From the NCBI RefSeq assembly GCF_900129935.1, contig NZ_FQXJ01000014.1:1-64000 (forward strand): DNA of 64,000 nt, in the 5' to 3' direction. Positions 52,370 through 60,868 of this stretch are shown here, piece by piece (position 1 is the first letter of the stretch; every line of letters begins with the position of its first letter). The DNA is from Desulfosporosinus lacus DSM 15449. Its GTDB lineage: Bacteria > Bacillota > Desulfitobacteriia > Desulfitobacteriales > Desulfitobacteriaceae. Both the position numbers and the translations under genes were made by a program. The notes under the pieces were generated by a model. It was not told where the DNA came from and did not search any database. It saw only the letters and a list, made by a program, of their open reading frames with translations.

Positions 52370-52748
52370 TGTTCTTCTGCCTCCCTCTTTCATATAGTTC
52401 CTCAATTCTGGAAATGAGCTGCTCCTTAGGTATATTCATGTAGGCCAGCTCAGAAACCAGTTTCTCCAGCTCCAGCAGCAAGTTATCCTTTCTTGCTTGA
52501 TTGATTTTATTGTAGATGGGTGTCACAAAACTTCCTTTGGCTCGGACGGAGTATATGTATCCTTCCAGCTCAAGTTCCTTGTAAGCCTTATGAATGGTAT
52601 TGGGGTTAATGGTGAGGGACTGGGCCAATTCACGAACAGAGGGAACTTTCTCGTCAGGTTTCAGTACTCCGCTAATGATGAGTGCTTTAATCTTTTCTTT
52701 AATCTGTTCGTACAAAGGGCTATGATCCATATAATCCAATTGAAACAT
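52362..52748 (-). CDS. GntR-family regulator, YtrA subfamily
   Basis: 128 residues from the ATG at 52748, which follows GGAGGTAACT. The winged helix has YEQIKEKIKALIISGVLKPD and VPSVRELAQSLTINPNTIHK AYKELELEGYI-type motifs, followed by a short C-terminal helical tail characteristic of YtrA. It is the first gene of the ABC operon and probably represses it through the palindrome at 52759-52796. Confidence 0.9.
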   Translation of the reverse strand: MFQLDYMDHSPLYEQIKEKIKALIISGVLKPDEKVPSVRELAQSLTINPNTIHKAYKELELEGYIYSVRAKGSFVTPIYNKINQARKDNLLLELEKLVSELAYMNIPKEQLISRIEELYERGRQKNND

Positions 52749-52758
52749 AGTTACCTCC

Positions 52759-52796
52759 AAACTGTTCTATATTATTTAGTACAGTTAATACAGTTT
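52759..52796. promoter_or_regulatory. probable GntR/YtrA operator
   Basis: AAACTGT at one end and ACAGTTT at the other are symmetric, with an additional ACAGTTAATACAGTTT tandem. It overlaps the region just before the gntR ribosome site. Confidence 0.6.
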
Positions 52797-52835
52797 GTAT
52801 GCTAGCAGATATTTCCTTTATTGTCAATAAGAAAA

Positions 52836-52877
52836 GCCAGTCCTACTTTGAAATGCGCATTTCAAAGTAGGACTGGC
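52836..52877. repeat. perfect 42-bp palindrome upstream of gntR
   Basis: GCCAGTCCTACTTTGAAATG and its exact complement meet at GCGC. It follows a remnant of a permease 3' end in the same way that 49411-49462 follows the intact permease. Confidence 0.9.
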
Positions 52878-52892
52878 ATGGTGACGGAGCTG

Positions 52893-52937
52893 CTTAATTG
52901 TTTCCAACTCCCCATCATATCCCTTGAATTTTGCTGA
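52893..52937 (-). pseudogene. 3' tail of a lost paralogous ABC permease
   Basis: The minus strand reads KFKGYDGELET, matching PKLKGYFAELEKDN at the end of the intact permease (49477-51495). Nucleotides CAAAATT-AAGGGATAT and GAGTTGGA are shared, then a 2-base gap before AATTAA. Only the last approximately 15 codons survive. Confidence 0.65.
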
Positions 52938-52964
52938 AAACAGGGGTATCCAGGTTGTCTAGCT

Positions 52965-53540
52965 TCAAATACCTTCAAACACAGGTTTTAAATCTACCGT
53001 GAAATCTGAGAAAACAGACATTTTCGCTTTATCCTTCTCCGTGTACGCTTCTGGGCGACCGTATCGTTTATTTTCTTGTAAAGTAAATACGCTTATATAT
53101 TTACCGTCTGGTTCTACGATCCAGTACTCCTTTACACCAACTTTTTCATACTTATTAAACTTAATTACCCTGTCCTGTCTAGTCGTTGATGGTGAAGATA
53201 TTTCAATGATTAGAGCAGGTACTCCGAAATATCCGGTTTTCCTTAGTTTAGTTTCATCACACACTATTACAATATCCGGTTGTACAATATTTAAGATGTC
53301 ATCATCGCTTTCTTCATATTCAACCAGGCATAAGTCAAAAGGAGATGCGAACACTCTGCAAGGTTTATCAATTAAATAGTTTGATATTTGTCTGTATAGC
53401 TCGCCAGATATGCTCTGATGTTGCCATTTAGGTGCTGACTGCAAATACGGTACACCATCAATTATCTCCCATCTTTCCTTTTCAGGCCATGTTAAGTAAT
53501 CAGAATAGGTATGTTTTTTGTTCTCTTCTGGTAAAGACAT
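52965..53540 (-). CDS. Uma2-family (PD-(D/E)XK-like) protein
   Basis: 191 residues from the ATG at 53540, preceded by GAGG; longer in-frame starts are possible. Uma2 motifs: YLTWPEKERWEIIDGVPYLQ, VQPDIVIVCDETKLR, and PALIIEISSPSTTRQDRVIK with KYEKVGVKEYWIVEPD. Compared with 22158-22886 it lacks the Phd-like N-terminal domain. Function of the family is not established; the fold suggests a nuclease. Confidence 0.8.
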   Translation of the reverse strand: MSLPEENKKHTYSDYLTWPEKERWEIIDGVPYLQSAPKWQHQSISGELYRQISNYLIDKPCRVFASPFDLCLVEYEESDDDILNIVQPDIVIVCDETKLRKTGYFGVPALIIEISSPSTTRQDRVIKFNKYEKVGVKEYWIVEPDGKYISVFTLQENKRYGRPEAYTEKDKAKMSVFSDFTVDLKPVFEGI

Positions 53541-53814
53541 AACCTGATCCTCTCCCTTCATTTTCCTATATATTACCATAACGATTCCCTCGTTTCCACT
53601 TGAAAGCTATTTATAGGTTTTAAATAATTTGTTTATATCTTAGTCCCCCAACGTTTTTATCAACACAAAGGCAATCAGGAACATGGCGTGAGTCATGTTC
53701 CCACTGTTATGTAAACATGACCGGCTGCAAATCGAATTGCTATCTCATAGCATATTCCACCAAATGCTCTGGTTACCTTTATGCATTGAGAAAATCAGAT
53801 TGCTCGAGTTTTGA

Positions 53815-55668
53815 TTATTCTCCATCGTTTTGATTAGAAATTAATGCTTCGATTAGTATCTCCCCATAGGCTTTCATGCCCGACTGGGTCAGATGAACAC
53901 CGTCTGGATAAAAATAATCCTCATGGCCACTACTGAGCAAATGCCAATCTATCAGTTTAGTATTTGGGTAGGACTCCGCCACCTTTGTCAGGGTCTCATT
54001 GACTACTGATTCCCAAGGCTTCGGGACCCGGGTATTCACCAGCAAGATTTCCTCAGTTCTTTGCAGGGAGTCTAGGGTCTTTGTTAACTGTTTTTCTGTA
54101 AACGAACCGTTTGTTCCTAATTCAATAATGACAATTTTTCCGAGCTTACCTTCTTTTTGGAGCTTGGAAATGAGATCCGGAGCCTGATACATCTGCCTGC
54201 CGAGTTGCGCGTCGATTACAATACCTGGCAGGCGATTTTGCAAAACAGGCTCTACATTGATCATTAAGGAATCTCCGATGATCGTAATATCATCCCCATT
54301 GATAGCATTTTTCTTATCTGTCGCCTTAGGTCCCATGCCGGTGATCTCATCTTTGTCAGCTACTTGAGCTTGATTTTGAGTCACAGGGCTCTTCGCTAAA
54401 GCTTTTTCTGAAATTTGCATACCTCCGTTGAGGGTCACAAACAATATTAAAAACATCAGCAATATACTCAATGAAATTTTGGTACTGAGGGCCAATGGCC
54501 TGTGCCACCACTGCAGGTCTGACCTCCGCCTTCGAACTTGTTTTCGTCGTCCGTACCGGATCGGCTCCTCGATTAAGTAGCGGGATAGTGCAGCCAGGAT
54601 AATACTTACGCCAATTTGCCAGAGTGTGCGGGAAAGATTCATGCCTTCCGTATTCCCAATCGGATTTGTCAGTATGATGACCGGGTAATGCCACAGGTAA
54701 ATCCCATAGGAACATTCTCCAAGCCAACGCAATGGGCCCCATCCAAATAACCTGCTCAGATAGCTGGCCGGGTGGGCCAGAACTGCCACTAGGCAAGCCG
54801 CCGCGACAGAGTAAAGCAAGAGTCCGCCCTGATAGAGAGAGGTCTGGTATTGGTTTGTTTTCCCGATCATCAAAAGTATGACCAATAACCCCAGGATTCC
54901 CGCCAAATCCAGCGCTATTTTCTTTTTGCCGGACAGATCTGGGTTCATCTTCCAACTGGGCCATACCATCGCCGGGACTGCCCCGGCAAGTAAAGCGAAA
55001 GCACGGGTATCCGTGCCATAATATACCCTGCTGGGGTCATGACCGGGTATGTAAATCAGCGCCATCGCTGCAGCGGAAGTCAAAGCGACAGCTATTGTTC
55101 CCCCGATAATCCATTTGCGCTGACGGAAACCACGTAGCCCCATTACTAAAAGAAGAGGCCAGAATAGATAAAACTGCTCTTCTACTGCCAAAGACCAGAG
55201 ATGTCCCAGAGGAGACGGGGGACCGAAGCTTTCAAAATAGGATACCTGATGGAAGATCAGATACCAGTTGCTGGTATAAAATACCGCTGCCAGCGCTTCC
55301 TGCTTCAAGGCTGCCAGGCGTTCCGGAGCGCAAAGCATAACCCAGGACATCACCCCTGTCAGCATCACAAAAAAAGCCGGCAGCAGCCGCCGGGCCCGGC
55401 GCAGCCAGAAATCCTTCAAGTCAATCCCTCCGGATTGCTCCCATTGTTTGAGTAGAATATTAGTGATCAAATACCCGGATAGCACAAAGAATAGACTCAC
55501 CCCTAAGAGCCCTCCCGGCACCCAAGTCAGATTGAGATGGTAAGCGATCACGGCAAACACCGCCAATGCCCTCAGTCCGTCTAATCCCGGCATATAGCCG
55601 ATGGAATTCCCCTGCAATCCCCTTTGTTGTAAATCCGATTGATTTTTCGTTTTCTTGCTGCAATTCAT
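53815..55668 (-). CDS. OatA-like membrane O-acetyltransferase
   Basis: About 617 residues. The N-terminal acyltransferase-3 domain (about residues 25-400, ten or eleven helices) opens MPGLDGLRALAVFAVIAYHL and has the R/E motifs FWLRRARRLLPAFF and LWSLAVEEQFYLFWP. The extracellular C-terminal SGNH-hydrolase-like domain has GDSLMINV (Ser nucleophile block) and DGVHLTQSGMKAYG (Asp-His block). It is expected to O-acetylate peptidoglycan or another wall polymer, affecting lysozyme resistance. GGAGAG lies about 12 bases before the chosen ATG; the GTG at 55686 is the alternative. It is a single gene. Confidence 0.88.
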   Translation of the reverse strand: MNCSKKTKNQSDLQQRGLQGNSIGYMPGLDGLRALAVFAVIAYHLNLTWVPGGLLGVSLFFVLSGYLITNILLKQWEQSGGIDLKDFWLRRARRLLPAFFVMLTGVMSWVMLCAPERLAALKQEALAAVFYTSNWYLIFHQVSYFESFGPPSPLGHLWSLAVEEQFYLFWPLLLVMGLRGFRQRKWIIGGTIAVALTSAAAMALIYIPGHDPSRVYYGTDTRAFALLAGAVPAMVWPSWKMNPDLSGKKKIALDLAGILGLLVILLMIGKTNQYQTSLYQGGLLLYSVAAACLVAVLAHPASYLSRLFGWGPLRWLGECSYGIYLWHYPVIILTNPIGNTEGMNLSRTLWQIGVSIILAALSRYLIEEPIRYGRRKQVRRRRSDLQWWHRPLALSTKISLSILLMFLILFVTLNGGMQISEKALAKSPVTQNQAQVADKDEITGMGPKATDKKNAINGDDITIIGDSLMINVEPVLQNRLPGIVIDAQLGRQMYQAPDLISKLQKEGKLGKIVIIELGTNGSFTEKQLTKTLDSLQRTEEILLVNTRVPKPWESVVNETLTKVAESYPNTKLIDWHLLSSGHEDYFYPDGVHLTQSGMKAYGEILIEALISNQNDGE

Positions 55669-55961
55669 GTTGTCTTCACTCTCCACTTAGGCCAGGCTTC
55701 GGATTTTTCCCCTCATAGCCATTTCTCCTTTTAACCATACCAAGTTTAGAGTATCAGTGCTTTACAAAAACCTTAAATTATATTACGAAAAAGTTACAAA
55801 TATCGAAAGATCGCAGATTCTGTAGTATTAAGAAATAAGAGCGTTTGAACCTTCTTTATGCCAGCAATGATTTTCCATTAGGGAGGCTGGCAAAAATTCT
55901 GAATAACTCCAAAGACTATGGCACATATTATTCAAAAATCTAATTCTTTTTGGAGGAACTA

Positions 55962-56963
55962 ATGAAAGAACATCACATAAACTTAACAACTCCTGAGATT
56001 GCGGGTTTATGGAAAACATACATGCAGAATACGTCAAATATATACGTCTTTAAGCATTTTGAGCCCTATATTCAGGACTCAGAAATTAAGCCTCTAGTTG
56101 ATGAGCAAATTAATCTACTGCATAAATTCACAGCGAAAATTAGAGAGATATTCTCAGACGAAAATTTCCCTGTACCTCAAGGTTTTTCCGACCAGGATAT
56201 AAATTTTTCTGCCCCTGCCCTCTACACAGACTTATTTGGACTTAGCTATGTCTACAGATTTAACCAAATGGTTTTTAGTGATTATGCTGTGACAATAACT
56301 AAAGTAGCACGTGCAGATGTTGTTGAATTTTTTTATGAATGTTTAAATTTGAGTGGTGCCTTATTTAAGAAAGCTTTAAACCTTATGTTGTCTAAAGGTA
56401 TTTATGATAGACCTCCTAAAATGCCTTATCCTCACCAAGTAGAATTTATTCAAAAACGAGATTCTCTCTTAGAAACATGGTTTGGTGAGCATAGACCCCT
56501 GAATGCAATGGAATTAGGCGAGATATTTTACATTATTGAGAGAAATTATATTGGCATACTTATGTTAATGGGTTTCATTCAAGTTATGCGTGACCAAGAA
56601 ATTAAAGATTATCTGCTGAAAGGAAAAGATCTTGCTCAAAAGCAGATTGATATCTTTAATAAAATTCTTAAGGAAGAACAACATCTGGGCAATTTGCCGG
56701 TAAGTATGGAAGTAACTGACTCAACCGTCTCGCCTTTTTCAGATAAGTTGATTATGTTTCTGGTTTCAACATCTGTTACGGCAGGAATCTATTTATGTGC
56801 TTATGCCATGTCTCTATCTTTTAGGAAAGATTTAGCCTTTCATTATGCTGCCCTAATGGTGGAAATTGCGAGATATGGTGAGGAAGGTATGAAGCTGATG
56901 ATTGAAAGAGGCTGGATGGAACAGCCGCCAGAGTCCTTTGATAGGGAAGCTTTTCAGCAATAG
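55962..56963 (+). CDS. DUF3231 family protein
   Basis: 333 residues from the ATG at 55962 after TTGGAGG. The protein is almost all helical with two similar halves (an LTTPEIAGLWKTYMQNTSNI motif in the first and PVSMEVTDSTVSPFSDKLIM in the second), as in DUF3231 proteins of spore-formers, which resemble ferritin-like or spore-coat F folds. FLVSTSVTAGIYLCAYAMSL is hydrophobic. It appears monocistronic with its own terminator. The function is unknown. Confidence 0.8.
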   Translation: MKEHHINLTTPEIAGLWKTYMQNTSNIYVFKHFEPYIQDSEIKPLVDEQINLLHKFTAKIREIFSDENFPVPQGFSDQDINFSAPALYTDLFGLSYVYRFNQMVFSDYAVTITKVARADVVEFFYECLNLSGALFKKALNLMLSKGIYDRPPKMPYPHQVEFIQKRDSLLETWFGEHRPLNAMELGEIFYIIERNYIGILMLMGFIQVMRDQEIKDYLLKGKDLAQKQIDIFNKILKEEQHLGNLPVSMEVTDSTVSPFSDKLIMFLVSTSVTAGIYLCAYAMSLSFRKDLAFHYAALMVEIARYGEEGMKLMIERGWMEQPPESFDREAFQQ

Positions 56964-56986
56964 ACCAAATAATAATGGATTAATCT

Positions 56987-57014
56987 AAAAAAGATGCCCC
57001 TAGGGCGTCTTTTT
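56987..57014 (+). terminator. intrinsic terminator of the DUF3231 gene
   Basis: AAAAAGATGCCC pairs with GGGCGTCTTTTT around CTA and ends in a T-run. Confidence 0.85.
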
Positions 57015-57130
57015 CAATATATCTGGCCCAATCATATAGTTTATAAGGCCGAAATGATTACCTTGAAATCCTCAACTTCTTGATAGAATGCTAACGGTAG
57101 GCTATGATCTAATGATAAAGAGGTGCAAGC

Positions 57131-57820
57131 ATGAAGTATCCATCAGTTAAAGTCGCAAAATTTATAAAACGTCCTAATAGATTTATAGCGCATGTGATTC
57201 TAGACAATAAAGAAGAAATTGTTCATGTTAAGACTACGGGGCGCTGCGGAGAGTTACTCCAGGAAGGAAATTTGGTGATTTTAGAAGAAGCAAAAAATCC
57301 AGAACGGAAGACAAAGTACTCTATTATTGCCGCATACAAGGGAGATGTTCTGATCAATATCGATTCACAGATTCCAAATATGGTTGTCTATCATGGTATA
57401 ACGGAAGGGAAAATCAAAGAAATTCGTGATGTTACAAAGCTGTCCAAAGAGATTGTTTATGGTAATTCTAGATTTGATTTGTACTTTGAAACCGAAAAAC
57501 AGAGAGGGTTTATAGAAGTAAAAGGGGTAACCCTTGAAACCGAAGGTATTGCCATGTTCCCAGATGCGCCTACCCAGAGAGGCTGCAAGCATATCTATGA
57601 AATGATCAAAGCTGTAGAAGATGGGTATGCTGGGTTCATTTTCTTTCTCATCCAGATGAAGGGTGTAAAATACTTTAAGCCCCATGAGATAAGAGATCCG
57701 GAATTTGCACAGGCTTTGAAGCTTGCCAGTGCAAAAGGAGTGACGATTTTGGCTTATGATTCTATCGTCGATGAAGACGGGATAACCTTAGGAACTCCCA
57801 TCGAAGTTCGTCTTTTTTAA
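57131..57820 (+). CDS. sfsA: SfsA nuclease family protein
   Basis: 229 residues, typical SfsA length. N-terminal OB-like part with KRPNRFIAHVILDNKEEIVH, HVKTTGRCGELLQEGN; C-terminal PD-(D/E)XK core RFDLYFETEKQRGFIEVKGV TLE and FPDAPTQRGCKHI. SfsA was first known as a sugar fermentation stimulation protein and is now regarded as a DNA/RNA nuclease. AAGAGGTGC precedes the ATG. It stands alone. Confidence 0.92.
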   Translation: MKYPSVKVAKFIKRPNRFIAHVILDNKEEIVHVKTTGRCGELLQEGNLVILEEAKNPERKTKYSIIAAYKGDVLINIDSQIPNMVVYHGITEGKIKEIRDVTKLSKEIVYGNSRFDLYFETEKQRGFIEVKGVTLETEGIAMFPDAPTQRGCKHIYEMIKAVEDGYAGFIFFLIQMKGVKYFKPHEIRDPEFAQALKLASAKGVTILAYDSIVDEDGITLGTPIEVRLF

Positions 57821-57892
57821 TGTTTCAGCTTCTTTATTCCTGATCTCTCAGATTAACGACCTGAGCCTTTTCTGTAGATTGCTGAGCGGTCA

Positions 57893-57926
57893 ATGGGTCT
57901 CCCACTTGCAGAAGCGGGAGACCCAT
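57893..57926. terminator. hairpin between convergent sfsA and chemoreceptor genes
   Basis: ATGGGTCTCCC-CTT pairs with AAG-GGGAGACCCAT around a short loop. It lies 8 bases beyond the chemoreceptor stop and probably serves that gene; a similar CTCCCGCTT/AAGCGGGAG core occurs at 62997-63024. Confidence 0.65.
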
Positions 57927-57934
57927 CCTATTGG

Positions 57935-59668
57935 TTAAATTTTGAACTTCTCCACCATTGTATTCAAGTTCAGAGTGTGTTCGGCCTGGATCTGGGCAAC
58001 CTTGGTCACTTGATCCATCGCCTTGGCCATTTCGCCCATATTTTTGGCAATTTCCTGGGAACTGCTCGTCGTTTCTTGAACTGAAGCTGAAACGGTTTGA
58101 ATTGCGTTATTCACTTGTTCGATGGAGGTAAGCATTTGTCCTGAAGTCGCAGCGAAGTCTTCCACCAACGTTCCTATCATATTGGCATCCTTGGCATATT
58201 GTTCTTCTGCCTCCACAAGCATCTCATAATCAGGAATTACTTTTTCATCAATAAATTTTAAAATTTCTGAAGAATTTTGAGAAAGATTGCCAAATACTTC
58301 TGTGACTTTGCTGATAACCTTATGAATTCCAGCCACCGTCTGTGCTGATTGTTCAGCCAGTTTTCGTACCTCCTCCGCGACAACCGCAAAGCCTCTCCCC
58401 TGCTCTCCTGCCCGGGCTGCTTCGATAGCGGCGTTCAAAGCCAATAGATTAGTCTGCTCTGCAATACCGGCAATGGTTTCAGCCATTATACCGATTTCCT
58501 GAACGACTTCACCGTTTTTAATCGCTTCGATGATTTCCCCTTGCTTCTGCAGATAAACGCTTCGGGTCACTCCCCTTGAAGTTTCAGCATTTTCACGCAT
58601 CATCTGGGCTTTCTTCTCGATTTCCCTAACGATTATCTTGCCCTCATACGCTTTCTCGGCAAGCATACTGGCCCCTTTGCTGATCTCCGTTCCCGAGGCC
58701 AGCATTTCTTCCGTGGAAGCAGCAGTCTCCTCCATTCCCGCCGCTATCTGTTCAGTCCCGGCATTAATATTTTGTCCCTGATCGTTAAGTTCCCCAGCCG
58801 AAATTGATAATTCCTCTCCGGCTGTCTTTAAATCTTCAGCGGCAAGCATTACATTTTTCAAGAGGCAGCTCATGTTATTGTCGATATCATCATAGGCTCG
58901 GGCTAATTCGCCAATTTCGTCCTTCCTCTTGATAAAGTTATTTTGTTGATCCGTAGAAAAATCACCTTTGGCAAATAATTCGGCTTGCTTAACTGCAGCT
59001 AAAATCGGACGGCTGATAATTCTGCCTATGATCAGGCTGAGTAACAAGGCCAAAGCAAAACCGCAAGCCGTCAGTATCATAATAATCATTCGGGCTTTAA
59101 CAAAGTCCTGTTCCGAAGCACGCTGAAGATCTTCATTATATTTCAAAGAACAACTTATCAGTCTTTCGATGATTCCTTCTACCTTAGCCTGATGCATACC
59201 GGCCTGCTGATTAAAGTCACTGGCTAAGGCGTAGTTTTTCAGTTCAACTGTTGTAATAGCCTTTTCTCTCAAGTCGCGGTAAACGGCAACCTCACTTTTG
59301 AATTCCATTAACAGTCCTTTTTCTTCCTCGGTTAAGTTAAGCAATTGATACTGCTGTATCAACAGGTCGTTGTCCTCTATAGACTGCGCAATAACCATTC
59401 TGGAATCGCTGATCACTGTGGGATCTTCTGAAACCTGGCTCTTCCAGACTACACTGACCATCTCCGTAGCCCCTTTTTCAAAGTTCTGATTCAAGTGTTC
59501 CAGAATTAGAATAGGATCGATTCCATCTTGGGCAATTCTTTTAATATTATTGTTGACTCTGCCTAGGTTAAGCAACCCTGTTATGCCAACAGTCAGGATT
59601 AATATGGCCATCAGTAAAAAGCATATGAAAAGTTTTCTGCTGGTTTTTAAATTAATAAACCATTCCAT
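57935..59668 (-). CDS. methyl-accepting chemotaxis protein
   Basis: About 577 residues; the ATG at 59668 or the GTG at 59683 could start it. TM1 lies at residues 10-35 and TM2 near 195-220, enclosing a four-helix-bundle sensory domain of about 160 residues. A HAMP domain follows (IIGRIISRPILAAVKQAELF). The signalling hairpin has the invariant tip IAEQTNLLALNAAIEAARAG EQGRGFAVVAEEVRKLAEQS. No che gene is adjacent. It may sense the carboxylate handled by the upstream tctBAC genes, but this is inference from position. Confidence 0.92.
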   Translation of the reverse strand: MEWFINLKTSRKLFICFLLMAILILTVGITGLLNLGRVNNNIKRIAQDGIDPILILEHLNQNFEKGATEMVSVVWKSQVSEDPTVISDSRMVIAQSIEDNDLLIQQYQLLNLTEEEKGLLMEFKSEVAVYRDLREKAITTVELKNYALASDFNQQAGMHQAKVEGIIERLISCSLKYNEDLQRASEQDFVKARMIIMILTACGFALALLLSLIIGRIISRPILAAVKQAELFAKGDFSTDQQNNFIKRKDEIGELARAYDDIDNNMSCLLKNVMLAAEDLKTAGEELSISAGELNDQGQNINAGTEQIAAGMEETAASTEEMLASGTEISKGASMLAEKAYEGKIIVREIEKKAQMMRENAETSRGVTRSVYLQKQGEIIEAIKNGEVVQEIGIMAETIAGIAEQTNLLALNAAIEAARAGEQGRGFAVVAEEVRKLAEQSAQTVAGIHKVISKVTEVFGNLSQNSSEILKFIDEKVIPDYEMLVEAEEQYAKDANMIGTLVEDFAATSGQMLTSIEQVNNAIQTVSASVQETTSSSQEIAKNMGEMAKAMDQVTKVAQIQAEHTLNLNTMVEKFKI

Positions 59669-59835
59669 TTCTACTAATCCCACTTTCTTTTAGAACATGG
59701 CCTGTGATCAAATCTCGTACTTGCCTGTCCAGGGATTTCAACCGATAAAAATACTAGGGTAAATGTTCAACAGGAATGAGAATGGACTTTTGGATAAAAA
59801 TCCATTCTCATTAACAATTCATTCTATATTAAGGG

Positions 59836-60846
59836 TTACTGACGAACGCCCATCGAATCAAACAATTCAGTATACTGTTCAACCTGTTCTTTAATTGAAT
59901 TATTATAATCTGCAGTATTCAAATAGCTGGCATTGCCGTGCATTTCTTTCATCTTGTTAATAAATTCCGGATCTTGTTCAATTTCAGCAATAGTTTGATC
60001 CCATTTCTTCACAATATAATCAGGGGTTCCTTTCGGTAGACTTATACCCCCATACCAGGTAACGTCAATATTTATGCCGAGCTCTTGACAAGTAGGCACA
60101 TCCGGAAATAAAGGGCTCCTCTCTTTTGATGCAACAGCAAGAACTCTTAATTTACCGCCTGCAGCAAGAGGATATGTTTCCTGCACTGACTGATCACCCA
60201 AAATTGCATGCCCTCCAGCTATCATTGTAATACCCGCACTGCCACTCTGTACAAGAATCGGTTGGGTTTTTTTGTAATCAACACCAATGGCTTTACACAA
60301 TTCGGCGGCAGTAAGTGCATTCATACTTATAGTACTTAAACTGGAATGCGTTAATTTTTCCGGATTCTGCTTAATCCATTCGACAAGCTCTTTCATATCC
60401 TTAAAAGGAGAATCGGCTGCAACAGAAAAACACATTGGATTATCCACAAATTTAGAGACGAAAATTCTATCCTCAAGCTTTATAGGTGGATTTTTCATTC
60501 CGGCAACCATCAATACGGAAGCGGCAATATTATCTGCCACTGCAGTATATCCGTCCGGTCTGCCTTGCATTAAACCATATTGTAATCCGGTAACGTTACC
60601 CGCACCGGGTTTGTTAATTACCAGAACAGGTTGTTTCCATTTTTTGCTGACAAAATCGGCAACAAGACGGGCTGTTAGATCAGTGAGACCCCCAGGACCA
60701 GCCGGAACCACTAATTCTATTTGTTTTGTTGGATATGGCGCTTCCTGTTTAGCAGGTTGTGATGACCCTTGTGATGAACACCCGGCAACTATAACTGACA
60801 AAAGTAAGATGCTGATAATCCAAATCATTTTCTTCTTCATTTTCAT
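59836..60846 (-). CDS. tctC: tripartite tricarboxylate transporter substrate-binding lipoprotein
   Basis: 336 residues. The signal MKMKKKMIWIISILLLSVIV ends with the lipobox VAGC. The mature domain is of TctC/Bug type: YPTKQIELVVPAGPGGLTDL near the start and GLQYGLMQGRPDGYTAVADN. It binds a di- or tricarboxylate outside the membrane for TctAB. GGGGGG precedes the ATG. It is the last gene of tctB-tctA-tctC. Confidence 0.92.
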   Translation of the reverse strand: MKMKKKMIWIISILLLSVIVAGCSSQGSSQPAKQEAPYPTKQIELVVPAGPGGLTDLTARLVADFVSKKWKQPVLVINKPGAGNVTGLQYGLMQGRPDGYTAVADNIAASVLMVAGMKNPPIKLEDRIFVSKFVDNPMCFSVAADSPFKDMKELVEWIKQNPEKLTHSSLSTISMNALTAAELCKAIGVDYKKTQPILVQSGSAGITMIAGGHAILGDQSVQETYPLAAGGKLRVLAVASKERSPLFPDVPTCQELGINIDVTWYGGISLPKGTPDYIVKKWDQTIAEIEQDPEFINKMKEMHGNASYLNTADYNNSIKEQVEQYTELFDSMGVRQ

Positions 60847-60868
60847 TAATAGATCCCCCCATTTTTAT

